DNA from: Chloroflexota bacterium
GTDB taxonomy: Bacteria > Chloroflexota > Anaerolineae > Anaerolineales > Villigracilaceae
Direction of reading: 5' to 3'
Length of the DNA stretch: 11,151 nt
Assembly: GCA_016191985.1 (NCBI GenBank)
Contig: JACPVB010000084.1
Coordinates: 1 to 11,151, forward strand
Position numbers and translations under genes: made by a program. The notes under the pieces were generated by a model. That model was not told the DNA's origin and ran no database searches. It saw only the letters and a program-made list of their open reading frames with translations. The stretch's first letter is position 1. Each line of letters opens with the position of its first letter. Below are positions 7,401 through 11,151 of this stretch, one piece after another.

Positions 7401-8732
7401 ATCCAGATCGTGGATGAGCACGGTATGCCCAGAGGCTCCGTTGGTATCTTTCAGGATATTACTGAACGTAAAAAGAACGAGGAAGGATTGCGCCAAAGTG
7501 AAGAGAAATACCGCGCTCTTTCAGCAGACCTGGAGATGCGTGTCGAAGAACGCACATCAGAACTCGTCCGCGCCAACCGCGCCAAGGATGAATTCCTGGC
7601 CAATATGAGCCATGAATTGCGCACTCCGCTGAATGCCATCCTGGGATTTTCAGAAACGCTTTCTGAGGAAATCCGTGGGCCTTTGAATGAAAGGCAGCAG
7701 CAAGCTGTGGGGTTGATCCATTCCAGCGGCCAGCATCTTTTAGGGCTGATCAATGATATTTTGGATGTATCCAAAATCGAAGCGGGAAAATTTGAACTTT
7801 ATTATGAAGAGACTGTTGTGAACGACATTTGTCACTCCAGCCTGAACTTCATCAAACAATTGGCAGGCAAAAAATCGATCACTGTGGAATATTTCCCCTC
7901 CCCCGATGCTTCTACAATCCAGGCCGACCCCAAACGCCTGAAGCAAGTCCTGGTCAACCTGCTGAACAACGCCGTGAAATTCACCCCGGAATATGGACAC
8001 GTAAAACTCGAAGTAAACGCAGACCCTCACGCAGGCATAATGTATTTCACCATTACGGATACCGGCATCGGCATCCTGCCCGAAGACCTGCAAAAATTAT
8101 TCGATCCCTTTGTGCAGGTGGATAGCAGCCTGTCCCGTCAATATGAAGGCACGGGGCTGGGGCTGACCCTGGTTAAAAAACTGGTTGAAATGCACGGCGG
8201 CGGCATTGAAATACAAAGCGAATTGGGCAGGGGCAGTCGTTTTACTTTTTCACTGCCGTGGCATTCCAAGCAGCAAGCGGACGACCACAGCCTGCTCAAT
8301 GTCAACGATAAGGAAAGCGGCATCAGCAGGCACATGGCAGGAAAGTCCCACGGAAAAATATTGCTGGCAGAGGACAATGAAACCAATGTGATCGTGGTTA
8401 AAGATTATCTTGAAAGCCGCGGGTACGAGGTGGTGGTTGCGCATGATGGCAGGGAGGCGTTTTCAAAAGCGGAGGAGATCCTACCGGATATTATTTTGAT
8501 GGATATACAAATGCCGCACGTCAACGGCTTCGAAGCCACCCGCCGCCTCCGTGCCGACCCTCGCTTTGCTTCTGTTCCGATCATCGCCCTCACCGCCTTT
8601 GCCATGCCCGGTGACCGCGAACGCTGCCTCGCAGCCGGCATGAACGAATACCTGAGCAAACCCGTAAAGTTGAAGGAACTCAAGCAAATGATCGAGAGAT
8701 TCCTGGAGCAGTCTCATGGAAATGAAAAGTAA
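4494..8732 (+). CDS. Membrane-anchored hybrid sensor histidine kinase with seven PAS-type domains and a receiver
   Basis: A 1412-residue hybrid kinase. Two membrane segments (about 11-27 and 44-63) are joined by a short loop with no room for an extracellular sensor, so sensing should be cytoplasmic or membrane-linked. Seven PAS-type modules follow, most ending in a DITER-like signature at residues 183, 310, 436, 562, 722 (DITEH), 846 and 988, each leading into a short charged helix. Module 5 (about 577-726) is longer, with an insertion (KKYLDSLRQAGVTDLRAYF) known from a PAS subtype. A coiled linker leads to HisKA with phospho-acceptor H1040 (MSHELRTPLN). The HATPase has an N-box around N1159, DTGIG from D1189 and GTGLGL at 1219-1224. 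The C-terminal receiver has the acidic pair E1293-D1294, phospho-acceptor D1337 (LMDIQMP) and LSKPVK. All catalytic residues are present. There is no HPt domain and no response regulator next door, so the output partner is unknown. The ATG follows GGAG with a rather long 12-base gap. The stimulus of each PAS cannot be told from sequence. Confidence 0.95.
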   Translation: MEKYPPPLRKTLLFAVFSLIWIALSDTAVDLLVPETASYHMWVEIFMDWLYISVSIVVVYFISRRDMQSLRKSEERFHKAFYSSPVGQVITRASDGVYIDVNPAFCEMTGFTQEELIGQTSLNLGIITPEQRRDYANQVRERGFIHNQEMAIGHKLGGQRIFLGSMEVIELNNETCVLSTAIDVTERMQAEEAVRQSAANLTGLIESTDDEMWSVDTQYRLIVGNDGFREFTRKFLGRELATGESVLQQSIPQELREEWQGYLDRALRGERFMLELQTHLVEPLQYREFCYNPIRSSEGQVVGVAVSSRDITERKQVEDAVRASELRFRALIEHGLDNISLLAADGTLLWESPASVLMLGYEYDQFKGKNIFELVHPDDLEWVQSKFGEILSAPGNVIHGLFRLKHSDGSSRWVEAIGTNLLHEPSVGAIVINYRDITERKQAEEALQKSERTYRALFEHANDAIFLLNLEGVQIAANQKAADMLGYERDELIGMTVKDIVAPREYSAAENKMATLLAGQSLPIYERMFRKKNGTEFPVEVNVALVRDAEDKPFYIQSIVRDITERKLAEDALEESERRYRTLFEDAPIAVWEEDFSEAKKYLDSLRQAGVTDLRAYFASHPKAVAECSAMIRILNVNKAALQMYRAASKEELIEGTLLELSKGEAENLSEDLIAIAEGRTGNSWDGMDETMTGEPIEISLNWSVVTGREQDFSKVIVTTVDITEHKRTVEALRESRETYRNLFENNPHPMWVYDAETFAFLMVNDAAIDYYGYSKEEFMKMTIKDIRPKEDVPALLDNLKQGNFPLERSSGWRHLKKDGTIIDVEITSHTTQFGERAARLVLANDITERRQAEEKRNRAERELIENEERYRQAITAASAIPYSLDYVTNQYLFMGAGIAELTGFSPEEFSPQLLDFLIQESIMQGNFTGIPMREAVKRIRSGEGDLLWKCDHRIRTRSGEERWFSDASIQIVDEHGMPRGSVGIFQDITERKKNEEGLRQSEEKYRALSADLEMRVEERTSELVRANRAKDEFLANMSHELRTPLNAILGFSETLSEEIRGPLNERQQQAVGLIHSSGQHLLGLINDILDVSKIEAGKFELYYEETVVNDICHSSLNFIKQLAGKKSITVEYFPSPDASTIQADPKRLKQVLVNLLNNAVKFTPEYGHVKLEVNADPHAGIMYFTITDTGIGILPEDLQKLFDPFVQVDSSLSRQYEGTGLGLTLVKKLVEMHGGGIEIQSELGRGSRFTFSLPWHSKQQADDHSLLNVNDKESGISRHMAGKSHGKILLAEDNETNVIVVKDYLESRGYEVVVAHDGREAFSKAEEILPDIILMDIQMPHVNGFEATRRLRADPRFASVPIIALTAFAMPGDRERCLAAGMNEYLSKPVKLKELKQMIERFLEQSHGNEK

Positions 8733-8744
8733 AATGTGAAAAGT

Positions 8745-8776
8745 AAAAGTCCGAGTCTTTATGAACTCGGACTTTT
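8745..8776. terminator. Intrinsic terminator between the kinase and the exporter operon
   Basis: A perfect 12-bp stem (AAAAGTCCGAGT at 8745-8756, complement at 8765-8776) with an 8-base loop ends in T5 on the plus strand and, because of the leading A-run, also in U's on the minus strand. It lies 12 bases after the kinase stop and about 60 bases past the minus-strand permease stop, so it can serve both convergent transcripts. Confidence 0.88.
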
Positions 8777-8779
8777 TGT

Positions 8780-8819
8780 TACCTGCCTACCTGCTTACTT
8801 GTCTACCTGTCTACCTGTC
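8780..8819. repeat. Five imperfect tandem copies of an 8-bp unit (TACCTGYC)
   Basis: Successive octamers read TACCTGCC, TACCTGCT, TACTTGTC, TACCTGTC, TACCTGTC; the last two are identical. The array is in the non-coding gap between the terminator and the permease stop codon, in the 3' untranslated end of the exporter operon. Slippage-prone repeats of this kind often vary in copy number between strains. Confidence 0.8.
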
Positions 8820-8835
8820 CACATCTTCCCATCCC

Positions 8836-9690
8836 CTAATAATTCGTCGTATGGTCGATCAACCCGCGTTCCCTTGCCAACCTGTCACAATACCTGAACA
8901 CCCACACACTGACCAGGCCGAAGAAAATACTCAACCCCAGCAAAATCCCGAGGATTTCCATATTGCTGAAATTCGCCAGAGTCGGGAAGGCCTGCGCCAC
9001 ATTCCCAACCAGTGACCTGCGCAGCAGTTCCAGCCAATAGGTCGTCGGCATGAAATACCCAACAGGACGGATCCACGCAGGCAGCACATCCAGGGGGAAG
9101 ACTGCGCCGCTGAAAATGTACAACGCTCCCGCCGTCGCTTCGCCGATAAAGCCTTCGTGGCGGGCCACCGTCAACGTGATGCCAGCCAACAGCAAGCCCA
9201 GAAGCGCAAGCATCACCACGCCAAGGATCAACGTGACGAGGAACAACGGCCAATTAATTTCCGCAAAATGCAGCGGGACTTTCAGGAACAGCACACCCGC
9301 TGCAATAGTGATGAACACCGCAATGGAGCCCGTGATGAAACGCGCCACGCCGCGCCCCAAAAGATAGACGGGAATATAGATGGGCGCGATGTACATATAT
9401 TTCAAGGTCTTGTAATGCTCGCGGTCATCAACCACCGCCCATGAGACTCCCGTCATCACCGCGCCAACGTAAATGTAAAACGCGTTCCCCAAATAAATGT
9501 ATGGGAACAGCGGCGTGTTGAAATTCCCGCCCGAGATGATCCCATACATAATGACCAAAATCGCCGCACCCGAAAGCGGCTTAACGATGGAATACACCGC
9601 GAACAGGAAGGGATCCGTCCAATTGGACTCGATCAACCATCCCAGCCACGCCGCCATCCGAAACGAACGCCATGAAGTTGATGTTTGCAT
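8836..9690 (-). CDS. ABC-2 type transporter permease (second permease of the operon)
   Basis: A 284-residue integral membrane protein with about six hydrophobic segments and the ABC-2 permease signature near the C-terminus (YIFSGAVFPLDVLPAWI, then MPTTYWLELLRRSL). Such proteins pair with a DrrA-type ATPase to export drugs, lipids or polysaccharides; the substrate cannot be read from the sequence. The ATG at 9690 is supported by GAGGTG about 4 bases upstream, just outside the MITE-like element, so the insertion has left the ribosome binding site intact. It is the last gene of a leftward operon with the first permease and the ATPase. The two permeases differ in sequence and probably form a heterodimer, as in DrrB/DrrC-like or YhhJ-like systems. 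Confidence 0.9.
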   Translation of the reverse strand: MQTSTSWRSFRMAAWLGWLIESNWTDPFLFAVYSIVKPLSGAAILVIMYGIISGGNFNTPLFPYIYLGNAFYIYVGAVMTGVSWAVVDDREHYKTLKYMYIAPIYIPVYLLGRGVARFITGSIAVFITIAAGVLFLKVPLHFAEINWPLFLVTLILGVVMLALLGLLLAGITLTVARHEGFIGEATAGALYIFSGAVFPLDVLPAWIRPVGYFMPTTYWLELLRRSLVGNVAQAFPTLANFSNMEILGILLGLSIFFGLVSVWVFRYCDRLARERGLIDHTTNY

Positions 9691-9703
9691 AATTCACCTC
9701 TTC

Positions 9704-9826
9704 CGTCATTGCGAGGAGCGCTCTTGCTCTTCGCGACGAAGCAATCTCCTACAGAGTGGGAAATTGCTCACCGCACTGGCGTGCGGCGCAAGTGTCGGGC
9801 GGACGAACACCGCCCTCGCAATGACG
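9704..9826. mobile_element. MITE-like element with 13-bp terminal inverted repeats
   Basis: The ends are CGTCATTGCGAGG (9704-9716) and its exact complement (9814-9826), enclosing a 123-bp non-coding element. The interior can fold into further hairpins: 9741-9749 with 9759-9767 (8 of 9 pairs), CCGCAC/GTGCGG at 9771-9776 and 9781-9786, and GGGCGG/CCGCCC at 9797-9802 and 9810-9815. The ends with the internal GCGACGAAGCAATCTC resemble a repeat recalled from many environmental bacterial genomes; this is memory, not a search. No transposase is encoded. It fills nearly the whole gap between the two permease genes, ending 3 bases before the stop codon of the upstream one. Confidence 0.85.
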
Positions 9827-9829
9827 AGA

Positions 9830-10723
9830 CTATCTCCGGCTCTCCGTAATTCTTCCCTCACGCACCGCGATCTTCTCCACATAGGCCAGTAGTATTTTTG
9901 CAGTCACCACAAAGACGACAGACATCACCGCCAGAATGAGGATCTCCGTTCGCACGGTCATGAAGCCGAATTGAATTCCTGAAGAGAAAATCAACTGTCG
10001 CATCGCGTCCATGCCGAGTGTGAGCGGAATGATCGACGCGCCCGCCGCCACCCAAAACGGCAGCGATTTGATCGGGAAATAAAATCCCGAAGCGAGGAAG
10101 ATCGGCTCCTGTGCCAGGTTTGCCATGTGCCATGCTTCACGCCCAAACAACAAAAACGCCGAAGCCATCATCATACCCATGCCATACAAAGCGACCATTG
10201 CCAGCATGAAGACCGAAAACAGTTGAAAATAACTGATCACTTCATAGGTCACGCCGAACATCAATGAGCCTAGCAAGGTCACTGCAACGGCGCGCATGGC
10301 AGTCGCCAACATTCCACCCAGCGCCATACCCAGCAGGATCGCCATCATCGAATTCGGAGCCATGATATACAGGGCGAGGTTGCCCTGCTCCTTCTCCCAA
10401 TATAGCTGGCTGGACATGCTCCATAAAATGTTCATCCAAAATGCAGTCATCGCGCCGCCCATCACCACGAAGCCGATATATTCCTCGGGTGCTTTCAACG
10501 CACGATACACCAGCACATACGCGATCACCGCCAGCATTGGCATAACCACATCGAACACCAGCCACGAGACCTCGCGCTGCTGCCCAATCAAACGCGGATA
10601 CGCGCGCGCAATGATGGTCTTCAAAAACAAGCGCCAACCTGTATCCTTGCGGGAGTATTTGCTCTGTACAGCAAAATTCATTTTGTTTTCTTGCGAAATA
10701 AATTTCGCATTACGCGGATTCAT
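9830..10723 (-). CDS. ABC-2 type transporter permease (first permease of the operon)
   Basis: A 297-residue polytopic membrane protein with about six hydrophobic stretches and an ABC-2 signature near the C-terminus (FLASGFYFPIKSLPFWV, then IPLTLGMDAMRQLIF). It should form the membrane channel of the exporter with the downstream permease, powered by the upstream ATPase. The frame is open further upstream, but the ATG at 10723 is chosen because AGGAGG lies 6 bases before it. That start overlaps the ATPase stop codon region by 14 bases, which points to translational coupling. The start at 10681 (MNFAVQSKY) has a much weaker ribosome binding site. The long cytoplasmic N-terminus before the first membrane segment is typical of the family. 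The export substrate is unknown. Confidence 0.9.
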   Translation of the reverse strand: MNPRNAKFISQENKMNFAVQSKYSRKDTGWRLFLKTIIARAYPRLIGQQREVSWLVFDVVMPMLAVIAYVLVYRALKAPEEYIGFVVMGGAMTAFWMNILWSMSSQLYWEKEQGNLALYIMAPNSMMAILLGMALGGMLATAMRAVAVTLLGSLMFGVTYEVISYFQLFSVFMLAMVALYGMGMMMASAFLLFGREAWHMANLAQEPIFLASGFYFPIKSLPFWVAAGASIIPLTLGMDAMRQLIFSSGIQFGFMTVRTEILILAVMSVVFVVTAKILLAYVEKIAVREGRITESRR

Positions 10724-11151
10724 TAGACTCCTCCTCTGCCATGCTGCGCCCGACCAGATCCACGAACACATCTTCGAGCGTCGGCTGGCGTTTGTTGAGG
10801 TTCGTCACCTTCACATCTTTTTGTGCAAACAAATTGAAGACGCGTGCCAGAGCAGATTCTTCCACGAGGGACAAGGTCCAACGTGCGCCGCCTTCGATCT
10901 CGGTCAGCGCCGCTTTCTTAACCTCGGGCTGCTCCTCCATCATTTGCGGACTCAACCCGTTGAGCGGACTCGTCTCGATCTCGAACATCACGTCCTTCTG
11001 CAAACGCTGTTTCAGGGCGGTTGGTGTATCGCAGGCAAGCACGCGTCCCTTGTTAATGATGGCAACGCGGTCGCATAACTCGTCTGCTTCTGCCATGTAG
11101 TGTGTGGTCAAAAGGAGTGTGCGTTCCTTGTCCGCTCTCAGCCATTCGAGA
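10710..11151 (-). CDS. ABC transporter ATP-binding protein, C-terminal part (runs off the window)
   Basis: Only the last 146 or so codons are in the window; the Walker A, signature and Walker B motifs lie beyond base 11151. The visible part opens with LEWLRADKERTLLLTTHYM, where the histidine is the switch (H-loop) residue, followed by AEADELCDRVAIINKGRVLA, typical of DrrA/NatA-type exporter ATPases. A C-terminal accessory domain follows and ends in the usual LEDVFVDLVGRSM segment. The frame continues to the window edge without a stop, so the TTG at 11111 is not a start. It is the first visible gene of the leftward exporter operon and overlaps the start of the permease gene. Confidence 0.93.
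   Translation of the reverse strand, partial: LEWLRADKERTLLLTTHYMAEADELCDRVAIINKGRVLACDTPTALKQRLQKDVMFEIETSPLNGLSPQMMEEQPEVKKAALTEIEGGARWTLSLVEESALARVFNLFAQKDVKVTNLNKRQPTLEDVFVDLVGRSMAEEESNESA

Noticed and set aside
9497..9892. Plus-strand open frame of 131 codons across the permease gap
   Set aside because: It is antisense to the permease and reads through the MITE-like element (HCEERSCSSRRSN), a translation typical of that repeat rather than of a protein.
10724..10771. Longer N-terminus for the first permease (start at 10771)
   Set aside because: It would overlap the ATPase gene by 62 bases without a good ribosome binding site, while ATG 10723 has AGGAGG at ideal spacing.

Overview
The window looks like a chromosomal segment of a free-living bacterium of moderate GC. 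The mix of genes suggests a member of the Chloroflexota (Anaerolineae-like). It holds a HI0933-type flavoprotein, a histidine ammonia-lyase relative, an IS200-like REP-associated transposase with its palindromes, a very long multi-PAS hybrid kinase and a drug-type ABC-2 exporter. The placement is an inference from gene style and repeats; there is no rRNA or marker gene to fix it.

Layout. Bases 2-1834 (+) carry the 3' part of a flavoprotein gene fused in frame to an aminoglycoside-nucleotidyltransferase-like domain. A bidirectional hairpin terminator (1867-1896) separates it from a convergent histidine/aromatic amino acid ammonia-lyase gene (1902-3425, -). Next comes a small mobile module: a REP-associated tyrosine transposase (3489-4115, -) with one 33-bp palindrome just downstream, one just upstream and a third inside its own coding region. 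A 370-base non-coding stretch (4122-4493) holds the upstream palindrome, a second, unrelated hairpin and a candidate promoter. It leads into a 1412-residue hybrid histidine kinase (4494-8732, +) with two membrane segments, seven PAS-type domains, HisKA, HATPase and a receiver.

A second convergent terminator (8745-8776) and a run of five imperfect 8-bp repeats (8780-8819) close that gene. The right end is a minus-strand operon read leftwards: an ABC ATPase (partial, running off the window at 11151), a first ABC-2 permease whose start overlaps the ATPase stop, a 123-bp MITE-like element with 13-bp terminal inverted repeats, and a second ABC-2 permease. Together they make a DrrAB/YhhJ-type exporter with two different permease subunits.

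The genes do not form one pathway. The exporter genes clearly work together and the transposase clearly belongs with its palindromes; the kinase, the lyase and the flavoprotein fusion are neighbours with no visible functional link. The observations most worth a second look are the flavoprotein-nucleotidyltransferase fusion, the palindrome embedded in frame in the transposase gene, and the MITE sitting between two permease genes of one operon.
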